A DNA stretch of 64,000 bases. Origin: JANXSS01 sp040385645. GTDB taxonomy: Bacteria; Pseudomonadota; Gammaproteobacteria; Burkholderiales; Burkholderiaceae_D. The notes under the pieces were generated by a model that saw only the letters and a program-made list of their open reading frames with translations, had not been told where the DNA came from and made no database searches. The stretch spans positions 62,001 through 126,000 of the forward strand of contig JAZKGZ010000012.1 of assembly GCA_040385645.1 (NCBI GenBank), given 5' to 3'. Each line of letters begins with the position of its first letter. Position 1 is the first letter of the stretch. The position numbers were made by a program, and so were the translations under genes. Positions 16,693 through 25,386 of this stretch are shown one piece after another.

Positions 16693-17928
16693 GTCGAGCG
16701 TGGATTGGCCAGACTGCGCCTGAATTTTCATGTGCGTTTCCAAAATACCGATTTGCTCCTGCAATTCAGTGATCATGCCGTCGATAGCGGCACGATCGCG
16801 GAGCTTTTCGTTAACATTTCGGGTAGTGGTTGCAAGATTGGCAGTATCGGCCGAGCCAGGCACGAATTGCGCGACAATCTGCCTAAGCAAATCGCCAGGC
16901 CGGTTCCGGAGATCTCCGGTTGCCGCAAACCCGATTCGTTCCAGTTGTGGTTTGCGCCCGGTCAATCGCGCTTCCGCTAACGGCTGCTGGCTTTGCAGGG
17001 AGGTCGTTAATAGCGCAACTTCTTTTTTCAAGCTATCGATCGTCGCCTCGAACTGATCTTTGTCGGCGGCTAGCACCACGATGGATTTCGGTATTGGCGG
17101 CAATAAACGGGCGGGGTTACCTGCTGGAATAAAACGAACGAGACCCGGTGGCAGTGTGGGGAATTCTTCCAGCAGATTATTCTTCACATTCAGATAATCG
17201 AGTTTTTTCGGTAGCGAAGGTAGCTTGGACAAGCAATTGTTTGGCATGCTTAGCGATATGAGCGAATCTGGCAGCACGGGCAATTTTTCCAGTGCATTAT
17301 TATCCGCAGAAAGCATTTGCAAGGAGGCAGGAAGCTCCGGAAGCCGCCGCAGCGAGTTTGACGATACGTCCAGTTCCGTCAATTCCGGCGGTAGAGACGG
17401 TGGCAATGCGGTCAGTCCGGCATTGACCATACGGAGTTCTACCAGCTTTTCAGGCAGGCAAGGCAGCACCGTAATCTGGTTTTGACCTCCATCGATGGAG
17501 GTCACCGCATGCAAATGCTCCAGGCAATTCGGAAGCGAGGTTACCTGAATGAACCGCAAATCGAGGCATCGGCTGTTTTCATCGAAAGCGGTTTGGATCG
17601 ACTCGGCCATGCTGCGTTGCGCCGACATTTCGTCGGGTGGCGATGCAGTTAGCCAGTTCGCCAATTCCCGACGCATCAACGCTCCCAACGCATTATCCAC
17701 AGCCACGTGAGAGTCGACAACGGCGGGCACCGACGTGCGAGCGGCACCAAAACTAAACGTCGCTGCGCCCGATGCGCTTGCGCCATCCGGGCGACGCAGG
17801 CGCTCCGGACGGTGTGTGGCGGAAACTTCAGCGGTGCGCGTATTGGCGGGTTCGGCAGTTGAGGGCGGCGCATTGTCGAGCACGGCCGGCGATGTAAAAC
17901 TCTGAATTAACTTGATCAGGCGGGTCAT
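16690..17928 (-). CDS. Leucine-rich-repeat protein with F-box-like tail, paralogue 2
   Basis: A 412-residue paralogue of the protein at 15169-16341 with the same plan. Residues 1-75 are Ser/Pro/Ala-rich and share the opening pattern (TRLIKLIQSFTSP against AGLTKLSCCFTPP). A helical segment covers about 80-118. Residues about 130-285 hold seven to eight YopM/IpaH-type repeats, one more than the paralogue. The last 74 residues align without gaps with paralogue 1: RPGDLLRQIVAQF and DTANLATTTRNVNEKL at 343-378, then LQEQIGILETHM. The F-box-like fit is poorer here (R-P instead of L/I-P, and no F after the serine position). A GAGG site lies 6 bases before the ATG. No mobile element or secretion gene is adjacent. 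Confidence 0.8.
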   Translation of the reverse strand: MTRLIKLIQSFTSPAVLDNAPPSTAEPANTRTAEVSATHRPERLRRPDGASASGAATFSFGAARTSVPAVVDSHVAVDNALGALMRRELANWLTASPPDEMSAQRSMAESIQTAFDENSRCLDLRFIQVTSLPNCLEHLHAVTSIDGGQNQITVLPCLPEKLVELRMVNAGLTALPPSLPPELTELDVSSNSLRRLPELPASLQMLSADNNALEKLPVLPDSLISLSMPNNCLSKLPSLPKKLDYLNVKNNLLEEFPTLPPGLVRFIPAGNPARLLPPIPKSIVVLAADKDQFEATIDSLKKEVALLTTSLQSQQPLAEARLTGRKPQLERIGFAATGDLRNRPGDLLRQIVAQFVPGSADTANLATTTRNVNEKLRDRAAIDGMITELQEQIGILETHMKIQAQSGQSTLD

Positions 17929-18012
17929 CCGGGCACCTCAGAAACAACGTTGCATGATCAATATCTTTTTCGATAAGGCGAGTACCGAAACGACGGTATC
18001 GGTGCATTGAAT

Positions 18013-18043
18013 ACTATATTGCCATAATGAAATTTTTTTGCAA
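18013..18043 (-). promoter_or_regulatory. Candidate sigma-70 type promoter for the second LRR gene
   Basis: On the minus strand TTGCAA (18043-18038) is followed, after 17 or 19 bases, by AATATA or TATAGT (ending at 18013) in an A/T-rich stretch about 85 bases upstream of the ATG at 17928. Both hexamers deviate from consensus, so this is only a plausible match. Confidence 0.3.
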
Positions 18044-18094
18044 CTACGGTGTTGCAACGCCGCGGTCGAATAACTCGAGCGATTGCAGACTTGC

Positions 18095-18766
18095 CTAGCC
18101 AAGCGAGCAGGCACGCGGTTCCTGCTTCGGAAACGCGAGTTTCAATTTTTCTAGCGCGCCTTGCGTTATTGAATCGATACCGCGCACTTGAAAAGCGGTC
18201 TTGCCGCCAGAACCGGCCCGTGGCACCACACGCGCATCCCGTACGCCCCGCCGAGTCAGACTCGCCAGGTGTTGCTGAGCTGCATCGGCGCTTTTGAACA
18301 TGCCCAGCGAGATTCCGCGACGCAGATCCGAGCTGTCGTTGATGACGTAAAAATCCTCGATGCCTAACTGGCGTAACTGAGAAAGCTTTTGCGCCAGCGG
18401 TTCTTGCTCCGATGTCGGTGGTATGTAGACAATGTAACGTTCGATCTCCGACACGGTACGGCGCGAGAGGCGCGAACCCAAAGCTAGAGGCTCGACCACG
18501 GATTCGAACCGAACCGTCTCGGGCACATCGAAATTGCCGAACTCCACACATGCCTGCGTATTCGCGGCAGCAGCTGGCACCGGCACCGGGCTCGTGGCCG
18601 GCAATGCCACTCCAGGCCGCTCAATGCGTATACGTTCCGCATTAAGCTGGTTTTTCAGACGCCCCGGTTCGCGGCCCCCGCCACTGCCAGACCCCAGATA
18701 CCCGACGTTGTAGACAATCAAGCCGGCATTGGCGACGAGCAGGAATCCAAGAAAAAATTTCAGCAT
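18095..18766 (-). CDS. SPOR-domain membrane protein
   Basis: A 223-residue protein with an N-terminal membrane anchor (about residues 3-24, FFLGFLLVANAGLIVYNVGY), a Pro/Ala-rich linker and a C-terminal SPOR domain. The domain covers about residues 110-190 (RYIVYIPP, KLSQLRQLGIEDFYVIND, SLGMFKSADAAQQHLASL). SPOR domains bind denuded glycan strands at septa. The gene follows coaX by 24 bases on the same strand, and the birA-coaX-SPOR order is common in Burkholderiales. A specific function is not known. Confidence 0.85.
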   Translation of the reverse strand: MLKFFLGFLLVANAGLIVYNVGYLGSGSGGGREPGRLKNQLNAERIRIERPGVALPATSPVPVPAAAANTQACVEFGNFDVPETVRFESVVEPLALGSRLSRRTVSEIERYIVYIPPTSEQEPLAQKLSQLRQLGIEDFYVINDSSDLRRGISLGMFKSADAAQQHLASLTRRGVRDARVVPRAGSGGKTAFQVRGIDSITQGALEKLKLAFPKQEPRACSLG

Positions 18767-18790
18767 GAGGGTCTGACTTAAAAATATGGC

Positions 18791-19615
18791 CTAAGGGTAT
18801 AGCCTCGACGTACCGGACCTGCCGTCGGCGCGCTCGATCGCTACCGCGTGCAATCCGATCAACACCAAGTTTTCGATCAGCGTAGTGTCTAGTCGCAGGC
18901 ACGGCAATACCCAGGCCGCGGCACCACCGGCGAGGATGCAACGGGCATTCGCATGTGCCGCGGCTGCCCGTTCGATCGCACCCGCCTGCGCAGCCAGACA
19001 ACCACGCACGATTGCTTCTTCGGTATTGTCGGCGAACGAGGAGCCATGGTCGCTCACTTTAGCCTGCTCTGCCAAATCGGCCAAGGTCGATAACAACGGC
19101 GACACCGATGGTAATTGCGCGGTACGCTGCGCCAACGAATCAGCCATCACCCCCAGCCCCGGCAAAATCATGCCACCGATGAATTCGCCGTCTGCAGTGA
19201 GCACATCGATCGTCGTAGCGGTACCACAAGTGGCCACCAGTAGCGGTCGGCCGGGATGGAGTGACCTCGCCCCGATCATTGCCGCCAGGCGGTCGCAACC
19301 GAGCCGGTGCGGTTCACGATAGCGGTTACGCACGCCGGAAACATGGGCTTGCGAGGCGAACCAAGCTACGTCGACTGCTTTTCGGCCGACAGACAAGTCG
19401 CGAAATCGTGCATCCAGCGCCACGCGCATCGCCACGCCGGCGACATTGGAAACCAGCACAGCGTCGATGCCGAGGTTTTGCCATTCTCGGCCAAGCTGAT
19501 CCAATGCCTCATGTCCGATATTGCCACTAGCCGCCCAGTTCCCTGGCGCGACCGCACCATGCGCCGTCAGCGCCCACTTCAACCGCGTGTTGCCGACGTC
19601 AATCAGCAGCAGCAT
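18791..19615 (-). CDS. coaX: Type III pantothenate kinase
   Basis: First step of coenzyme A synthesis: phosphorylates pantothenate. It belongs to the acetate-kinase/hsp70/actin fold. Motifs are LLIDVGNTRLKWAL at residues 3-16, the GCDRLAAMIGAR segment, ATCGTATTIDVL, and GGMILPGLGVMADSL. The ATG at 19615 gives 274 residues, typical of the betaproteobacterial form; it lies 17 bases inside the end of birA, so the two are translationally coupled. CoaX and BirA are neighbours or fused in many bacteria. Confidence 0.94.
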   Translation of the reverse strand: MLLLIDVGNTRLKWALTAHGAVAPGNWAASGNIGHEALDQLGREWQNLGIDAVLVSNVAGVAMRVALDARFRDLSVGRKAVDVAWFASQAHVSGVRNRYREPHRLGCDRLAAMIGARSLHPGRPLLVATCGTATTIDVLTADGEFIGGMILPGLGVMADSLAQRTAQLPSVSPLLSTLADLAEQAKVSDHGSSFADNTEEAIVRGCLAAQAGAIERAAAAHANARCILAGGAAAWVLPCLRLDTTLIENLVLIGLHAVAIERADGRSGTSRLYP

Positions 19616-20465
19616 GGTTTTCTTCGGGTGGATGGCTAGCTGAGTGCTGTGGCGACGATGCCGCCCGCAGGGAAACATCGCCGGCTACGATAGCGACCTG
19701 CCCGTTTTCGGTCTGCAGCAGCAGATGACCGGCAGCATCCACGCCTAATGCACAACCGTGCTGTCTGACTTGTACGCCGTCGAAAATATCGACCACTTGC
19801 CCTGCATGCGCATGCAGGGCATTCCAACGCTGCGCGAAAGCGGCGAACCCGCGTTGCTCGAAGATGCGCAGCGTCTCGGCCAGGGAGGCCAGCAACGCCG
19901 CCACAAGAACGTTACGATCCATCGACGGCAATGCAGCGCTGCGCTTGACTGCACCATGGTCGGCTGCGGTCTTTGTTAAGGAGCTGGGAGGACCCGCCAT
20001 ATTGATACCGATGCCGATCACTGCCCAAACCCCATCTTGCAGCAAGCCCGGCTTTTCCACGGTTTCGATCAATACACCAGCCAATTTGTTACATTTTAGC
20101 AACACATCGTTCGGCCATTTCAGTGCTACGTCGATATTCTGCGCTGCCAGTACTTCGGCAATCGCCACACCGACCGCCAATGAAAGCCCGCTTATGGCGC
20201 TTACCGGCCGACGTATCGGCCAAGCCAGAGAAAACGTCAATCCACAGCCGTCGGAATGCCATACCCGCCCGGCCCGCCCGCGGCCGGCAGTCTGTGTCAG
20301 CGCCAGTAAAAATGTCGGGACGTTGGGTGCCGATGCACGCGCCACGCGCGCCAGCAAATCCTGGTTGGTCGATCCCGTCCGCTCGACGATTTCGATAATT
20401 ATCGACGAGGCTGTCGTGTCTTGGCAAAGGGCGGCAATCGCACTGCGGGTAATCGGGGCGGTCAT
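19599..20465 (-). CDS. birA: Biotin-[acetyl-CoA-carboxylase] ligase
   Basis: Attaches biotin to the AccB carrier protein through biotinyl-AMP. The catalytic loop is AGRGRAGRVWHS (about residues 60-71), and KWPNDVLLKCNKLAGVLIE is the biotin-binding region, with the C-terminal SH3-like domain at about 225-275. There is no N-terminal winged helix, so this ligase is a group I enzyme that cannot repress biotin genes as E. coli BirA does. The ATG at 20465 (288 residues) is chosen because upstream codons of the open frame run into the start of the divergent mlaE-like gene. It overlaps coaX by 17 bases. Confidence 0.93.
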   Translation of the reverse strand: MTAPITRSAIAALCQDTTASSIIIEIVERTGSTNQDLLARVARASAPNVPTFLLALTQTAGRGRAGRVWHSDGCGLTFSLAWPIRRPVSAISGLSLAVGVAIAEVLAAQNIDVALKWPNDVLLKCNKLAGVLIETVEKPGLLQDGVWAVIGIGINMAGPPSSLTKTAADHGAVKRSAALPSMDRNVLVAALLASLAETLRIFEQRGFAAFAQRWNALHAHAGQVVDIFDGVQVRQHGCALGVDAAGHLLLQTENGQVAIVAGDVSLRAASSPQHSASHPPEENHAAAD

Positions 20466-20528
20466 GATCTTATTGTAAGGGAAGCCCGATGTCTCCCCGG
20501 TTTGCAGAAATTCCCTTAAACTGCAGCA

Positions 20529-21653
20529 ATGCCCGCCCATGACCCGCCACGCCTCGGCCTCGATCCCAGCGCACCAGACGCGCTCGTTGCCACCGGTGCC
20601 TGGCAGGTGCAGGCGTTGGCACAAGCGGACATCCTGCCGGCAATCGAGCATTGCATCGAGACGCTGGTAGAACCGGCCAGCATGCGCTGGGATCTGACAG
20701 GCGTCAGCGTTCTGGATCACATCGGTGCACAGGTTTTCTGGAACGGCTGGGGCAAGGTTCGCCCGGCTAACCTGCAACTGACGCCGACTCAACAGCAAAT
20801 CTTCGACCGGCTCGAAACGACTGCAATGCCCGCTTTACCGGAAACCCAGGCCGGCTCTATGTTGTCCATCGCTTCGCTGCGCCGTCGGGCAGATGTGCTG
20901 ATTGACCACTTCAGCGCTGCCGTCGGATTGATCGGCCAGCTTGTGCTCGACATCGCCCGTTTCGCTATGCGGCCTCTGGAAGGCCCTTGGAAAGAAATTT
21001 CGGCCAATATCTACCATGCCGGATTTCAGGCATTAGGTATTACGGCGCTGGTTGGCTTTTTGATCGGCGTCGTACTGTCATACTTATCGGCACAGCAGTT
21101 ACACACCTTCGGCGGCGATATTTATCTCGTCAATATCCTCGGCATGAGTATCATCCGCGAACTGGGCCCTTTACTCGCCGCCATTCTGGTTGCCGGGCGT
21201 TCGGGCTCTTCCATGACGGCGCAACTCGGCGTCATGCGCGTCACTGAAGAACTCGATGCGATGCTGGTTATGGGCATGCCGCACGGTTTTCGTCTGATCA
21301 TGCCGAAGGTTTTGGCTCTGGCAATTGCCATGCCTTTGCTGGTGATCTGGACCGATGCCATGGCACTGATCGGCGGCATGGTGGCGGCGCTGGTGGAACT
21401 GAATCTTTCGCCGAGTTATTTTCTCCAAAAACTGCCGGATGCGGTACCGCTGGCAAATTACTGGATCGGCCTCGGTAAGGGCGTCGTGTTCGGCAGCCTG
21501 ATCGCGCTGGTGGCCTGCCATTTCGGCCTGCGCATCAAAGCCAATACCGAAAGCCTTGGGCAGGGCACTACCACTTCGGTGGTGACGGCGATCACGGTCG
21601 TCATTCTGGCAGATGCGGTATTCGCCATCGTCTTCTCAGGCGTAGGCTTTTAA
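20529..21653 (+). CDS. mlaE: MlaE-type permease with N-terminal STAS domain
   Basis: Inner-membrane subunit of an MCE (Mla/Ttg2-like) lipid transporter. Residues about 1-110 form a STAS-like domain (MRWDLTGVSVLDHIGAQ), and residues about 125-374 form the MlaE permease with five to six membrane segments and the family core NILGMSIIRELGPLLAAIL, AGRSGSSMTAQLG, MRVTEELDA. The STAS-permease fusion is a known subgroup. It overlaps the ATPase gene by one base (TAATG). Substrates are probably phospholipids moved between the membranes; direction is not evident. Confidence 0.9.
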   Translation: MPAHDPPRLGLDPSAPDALVATGAWQVQALAQADILPAIEHCIETLVEPASMRWDLTGVSVLDHIGAQVFWNGWGKVRPANLQLTPTQQQIFDRLETTAMPALPETQAGSMLSIASLRRRADVLIDHFSAAVGLIGQLVLDIARFAMRPLEGPWKEISANIYHAGFQALGITALVGFLIGVVLSYLSAQQLHTFGGDIYLVNILGMSIIRELGPLLAAILVAGRSGSSMTAQLGVMRVTEELDAMLVMGMPHGFRLIMPKVLALAIAMPLLVIWTDAMALIGGMVAALVELNLSPSYFLQKLPDAVPLANYWIGLGKGVVFGSLIALVACHFGLRIKANTESLGQGTTTSVVTAITVVILADAVFAIVFSGVGF

Positions 21654-22429
21654 TGGAAACCACCGGACCGATCATCGAAATTTGCGACCTGCGCTCGCAG
21701 TTCGGCGACTTCGTGGTGCATGAAGACCTGCAGTTGAGCATTGCACCGGGCGAGATCGTGTCCCTGGTGGGCGGCTCGGGTTCCGGCAAGACCACCCTGC
21801 TACGACAGATACTGGCGCTGGAAAAACCGGCGGCAGGCGTCGTCAAGGTGTTTGGTGAAGATATCAACGGCACCGATAGCGAACAATTGAAATTGTTGCG
21901 CAACCGCTGGGGCATGCTGTTTCAACAAGGTGCGCTGTTTTCAGCGATGACGGCGCTCGATAACGTCGCCCAGCCGATGCGGGAATTGCGCACGTTACCG
22001 GAAACGCTGGTACGCGACGCTGCATTACTGAAGCTGCAGATGGTCGGTATCGACGCGGCGCAAGCTACGAAAATGCCTGCCGATCTGTCCGGTGGCATGG
22101 TCAAGCGGGTGGCATTGGCGCGAGCGCTGGCGCTGGAACCGGAATTATTGTTTCTCGACGAGCCGACCGCCGGCCTCGATCCGAATTTATCGGACAGTTT
22201 TGTGGAATTGATTGCAGCGCTGCATCGGGAAATGCATCTTACCGTCGTTATGGTGACGCACGACCTCGACACCATTTTTGCACTATCGACAAAAATTGCC
22301 GTGCTGGCCGATCGCAAAGTGATTGCCTACGGCGCGCCACACGAAGTATTGAAAACCGATCATCCATTCATCAAAGAATTTTTTCTGGGCATGCGTGGCA
22401 AGCGGGCGCTGGCCGGACTGGAGCAGTAA
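21653..22429 (+). CDS. mlaF: MlaF-type ABC transporter ATPase
   Basis: ATPase that powers the MCE transporter encoded around it. It has Walker A GGSGSGKTTLL (about residues 41-51), the Q-loop LFQQGALFSAMTALDNV, the ABC signature LSGGMVKRVALARAL and Walker B LLFLDEPTAGLDP, followed by the H-loop VMVTHDLDT. The length of 258 residues is standard. The start overlaps the mlaE-like stop by one base, and nine bases separate it from the MCE gene, so the three are one transcription unit. Confidence 0.94.
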   Translation: METTGPIIEICDLRSQFGDFVVHEDLQLSIAPGEIVSLVGGSGSGKTTLLRQILALEKPAAGVVKVFGEDINGTDSEQLKLLRNRWGMLFQQGALFSAMTALDNVAQPMRELRTLPETLVRDAALLKLQMVGIDAAQATKMPADLSGGMVKRVALARALALEPELLFLDEPTAGLDPNLSDSFVELIAALHREMHLTVVMVTHDLDTIFALSTKIAVLADRKVIAYGAPHEVLKTDHPFIKEFFLGMRGKRALAGLEQ

Positions 22430-22438
22430 AGACACACC

Positions 22439-23374
22439 ATGGAAAATAAATCGCATGCACTACTCGCCGGCATCTTCACATTAGTGTTGCTGGCCGCTGC
22501 AATTCTGCTTGGACTCTGGTTCAATCGTGACCGTGTGCAATGGGTGCCTTATGAAATCGCGACCAAGCTTTCGGTGCCGGGTTTGAATCCCCAGGCCTCG
22601 GTGCGCTATCGCGGCCTGGACGTCGGCCGCGTCGACAAGATCGTGTTCGATCCGGGCGCTCCAGGGCAAATTTTGGTGCGCATCAGCGTCAAACCCGATA
22701 CGCCGATCACGCAATCGACCTACGCCACGCTTGGCTACCAAGGCGTGACTGGAATCGCTTATGTACAGCTCGACGACGATGGCAGTAAACCGGTGCGGAT
22801 GATCAGTAGCAAAGATCAGATAGCGCGCATATCGCTGCGACCGAGCTTGTTCGATAATCTTCAAACACGCGGGTTGGCAATCCTGGAACAGACCGAAGCG
22901 CTGACGAAACGTTTCAACACCTTGCTCGATCCACAAAACCAGAAAGCGATGCTCGCAGCCTTTACCGACGTCAGTCGGGCGGCGACGGCAATCGAGACGA
23001 TTCCCAAACGCCTCGAGCCGGTGCTGGAAACGCTTCCAGCCTTGACGAAGGAAGCCCAAAAAACGCTGACCTCGGTGTCGACACTGTCGAGGGACGCCAG
23101 CCGGCTCTCCAATAATTTGAACATGTTCGCTACCAACCTGCAGGTACCTGGTGGCCCGGTGCAGGCATTGACGACCAGCGCCGAGAGGCTCGGGTCGGTG
23201 GCCAATCAGTTTGAACTCGATGTCATTCCCCTGGCGCAGGATGCGCAATCCACCCTGCGCAACATAAACCGCACGTTGGAAGGTTTCAACCAGCGACCGC
23301 AGAGTATCTTGTTCGGAACTGGCCGGGTGGCACCAGGGCCCGGAGAAACGGGTTTTACCATACCGAAACAATAA
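22439..23374 (+). CDS. mlaD: MCE-domain substrate-binding protein (MlaD family)
   Basis: A 311-residue protein with an N-terminal membrane anchor (about residues 8-26, LLAGIFTLVLLAAAILLGLW) and one MCE domain (about 38-120, SVPGLNPQASVRYRGLDVGRVD, GVTGIAYVQLDD). A long helical tail with coiled-coil character follows (about 150-285). The single MCE domain with a long helix suggests a hexameric ring with a tube or needle, longer than E. coli MlaD. It should shuttle lipid through the periplasm with the neighbouring permease, ATPase and lipoprotein. Confidence 0.92.
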   Translation: MENKSHALLAGIFTLVLLAAAILLGLWFNRDRVQWVPYEIATKLSVPGLNPQASVRYRGLDVGRVDKIVFDPGAPGQILVRISVKPDTPITQSTYATLGYQGVTGIAYVQLDDDGSKPVRMISSKDQIARISLRPSLFDNLQTRGLAILEQTEALTKRFNTLLDPQNQKAMLAAFTDVSRAATAIETIPKRLEPVLETLPALTKEAQKTLTSVSTLSRDASRLSNNLNMFATNLQVPGGPVQALTTSAERLGSVANQFELDVIPLAQDAQSTLRNINRTLEGFNQRPQSILFGTGRVAPGPGETGFTIPKQ

Positions 23375-23467
23375 TGGCCTTTATCGTTTCCCATACCGTT
23401 GCCGGTATCGTTACCGATATCATTGAATTGCTTCACTGAATTGCGTCATTCACCTGCGAGGCGACTC

Positions 23468-24103
23468 ATGAAACGTTTTTTACTGTTGCAGTTGCCGATT
23501 ACTTCGACGCTCTGCGTTTTAGCAAGCGCGGCGCTTTTGACAGCTTGCGGCACGACAGGAACCAAGCAACTGACGACCTACGACCTCGGTCCGCTCGCTC
23601 CCCCTTCTGCCTTGCCCCCCAGCTCCGCCACAGTAGTGCAGCCGCTGACGGTGGCCGAGGTTACCAGCGCCAGCTGGCTGGATAGCCAGCTGATGCTTTA
23701 TCGGCTGGATTATGCGAATCAATTGCAGCCGCGTCCGTACGCCGCCAGCCGCTGGAGCATGCCGCCGCCGCAATTGCTCGGACAGCGTATCAAGGCCCGG
23801 CTGGCGCAGAACGGCGGTGTCGTGCTCTCGGGTACGGACGGTGCGGTGGACGTACCGTTACTACGGGTCGAAGCGGTCGATTTTTCCCAGCGTTTTGGTA
23901 GCCCGACACAAAGCGAGGTGTATGTTGGCCTGCGGGCGACGGTTCTCAACGGCCGCATCTTGGTAGCGCAAAAAAGTTTCGATCGACGAAAACCTGCGCT
24001 GACGCCGGATGCCGCAGGCGCTGCTCAAGCCCTGGCGGAGACGACCGATCTGGTGATCGCCGACATGATGCTGTGGCTGGCTGCACTACCCGTTAAAAAA
24101 TAA
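23468..24103 (+). CDS. ABC-type transport auxiliary lipoprotein (PqiC/DUF330 family)
   Basis: A 211-residue outer-membrane lipoprotein candidate. The signal peptide ends in a lipobox LLTAC|G at about residue 24, followed by a family-type fold (TYDLGPL, PLTVAEVTSASWLDSQLMLYRLDY, then SRWSMPPPQLLGQRI). Such lipoproteins accompany MCE transporters and are thought to be the outer-membrane partner, as PqiC is for PqiB. The ATG at 23468 gives a proper signal peptide; the frame is open to 23399. Its stop overlaps the VanZ-family start by one base, so all five genes form one operon. Confidence 0.9.
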   Translation: MKRFLLLQLPITSTLCVLASAALLTACGTTGTKQLTTYDLGPLAPPSALPPSSATVVQPLTVAEVTSASWLDSQLMLYRLDYANQLQPRPYAASRWSMPPPQLLGQRIKARLAQNGGVVLSGTDGAVDVPLLRVEAVDFSQRFGSPTQSEVYVGLRATVLNGRILVAQKSFDRRKPALTPDAAGAAQALAETTDLVIADMMLWLAALPVKK

Positions 24104-25233
24104 TGGCGTTGCCGGTACGCCTGACCGGCGCAACCCGTTCATCGGTGTTCGCCCGTATCGCCTTGCTGGTGTACGTATTGCTCATCACCTACGCCAGCTG
24201 GTTCCCCTTTTCCGGCTGGTACGTCAGCGGGCTACCGCCGTGGGCGTTCGTTACCGCGCCACTGCCGCATTACTGGACCTGGTTCGATTTCGCCACGAAC
24301 GTCGTCGCTTACATACCCATTGGCATACTCGGTGTATTCGCGCTTTACCCGGTCTTGCGCAATTGGGCGGCAGTGCTGCTGACCCTTGCATGCGGCATGG
24401 CAGTATCGGCCACCATGGAGGCGTTACAGACATACCTGCCGAGCCGGGTTTCCTCTAATCTGGATTTGCTTACCAACATGATCGGCGTCGGCGTCGGCAC
24501 GCTGATGGCACCGGTCATGACACGGTTTTTTTTGGAAGATAGTCAGTTCCTCCAACTGCGCAAGCGCTGGTTCACCCATGAAGCCAGTCGTGGTCTGCTG
24601 GTGCTGGGCCTGTGGCCGCTGGCACAGATTTACCCACAAGCTTATTTGTTCGGGCATGGTCAATTGCTGCCATTGATTTCCAACTGGCTCGGAAAAGCAT
24701 TGTCGATGCCATTGGATCTCGGTGCCTGGTTGCGCGGCAGCAGCGATCTAAGCGCCGAACAATATTGGTTATACGAAGCCATCGTTACTGCTTGCGCGCT
24801 GATCGGCACTTTGCTGACCCTGTCGTGCATTCTTCGAAGCCGGGCACCTCGGGCAGTACTGTTAGGCCTCTTGCTAGCAGTTACGTTGTCGGTGAAATCA
24901 TTGGTAAACGCGTTGCTTTACGGCCCCGATAACGCCTTCGACTGGCTTACGCCGGGTGCCAAGGGCGGCCTGTTGCTCGGGCTGATCATGCTGACCGGTT
25001 TGGTTTTCGGGCCGAGAGTAGCGCAGCGGCGGGTGGCAGTGTTAATGCTGACGATTTGCCTGCTAGCGCTCAATACTGCGCCGGCGAATCCCTATTTCAC
25101 TGCGACGATGCAAAGTCTGACTCAAGGAAAATTTCTTAACTTTAACGGTGCCGCGCAATTCCTGTCTTTACTCTGGCCTTATCTCGCGTTATGGTTTTTG
25201 CTACATCGAACGCACCGTAATGCGCCTGTGTAA
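24103..25233 (+). CDS. VanZ-family integral membrane protein
   Basis: A 376-residue membrane protein with about nine to ten hydrophobic segments. The N-terminal half (about residues 18-135) matches the VanZ-like pattern (YASWFPFSGW, FATNVVAYIPIGILGVFALYP, METLQTYLP-like MEALQTYLPSRVSSNLDLLTN within it). The C-terminal half is a second hydrophobic domain of unknown role. VanZ itself confers low-level teicoplanin resistance, but most VanZ-like proteins have no assigned function. The ATG overlaps the lipoprotein stop by one base, which ties it to the MCE operon and suggests an envelope role. Confidence 0.82.
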   Translation: MALPVRLTGATRSSVFARIALLVYVLLITYASWFPFSGWYVSGLPPWAFVTAPLPHYWTWFDFATNVVAYIPIGILGVFALYPVLRNWAAVLLTLACGMAVSATMEALQTYLPSRVSSNLDLLTNMIGVGVGTLMAPVMTRFFLEDSQFLQLRKRWFTHEASRGLLVLGLWPLAQIYPQAYLFGHGQLLPLISNWLGKALSMPLDLGAWLRGSSDLSAEQYWLYEAIVTACALIGTLLTLSCILRSRAPRAVLLGLLLAVTLSVKSLVNALLYGPDNAFDWLTPGAKGGLLLGLIMLTGLVFGPRVAQRRVAVLMLTICLLALNTAPANPYFTATMQSLTQGKFLNFNGAAQFLSLLWPYLALWFLLHRTHRNAPV

Positions 25234-25386
25234 AAAATACCTGACAGCCCGCCATTACCGGCTGCCGATGGATTGCAGACGTATTGCCGGTGTATCATTT
25301 ACTACGGTGTTACCGCGCTATTAGCGCGCAACGACTTTTCACCAATCGCATTGGCTTATTCGCCCTTACTCGTACATAACCGCCTC

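Noticed and set aside
15169..17928. IpaH/SspH-type NEL ubiquitin ligase domain in the LRR proteins
   Set aside because: The region after the repeats is only about 120-130 residues and lacks the CxD catalytic motif.
16342..18090. Ralstonia-type hrp box (TTCG-N16-TTCG) upstream of the LRR genes
   Set aside because: No pair with this spacing was found by eye in either upstream region.
20466..20798. 111-residue N-terminal extension of BirA
   Set aside because: It would overlap the start of the divergent permease gene, and its sequence has no winged-helix pattern; the ATG at 20465 fits the ligase domain.
22481..23371. 296-codon minus-strand open frame over the MCE gene
   Set aside because: Shadow of a supported gene in an operon; no recognisable domain.
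25234..25275. Possible terminator after the VanZ gene
   Set aside because: Only a 5-bp cagcc/ggctg stem with a large loop and no T run.
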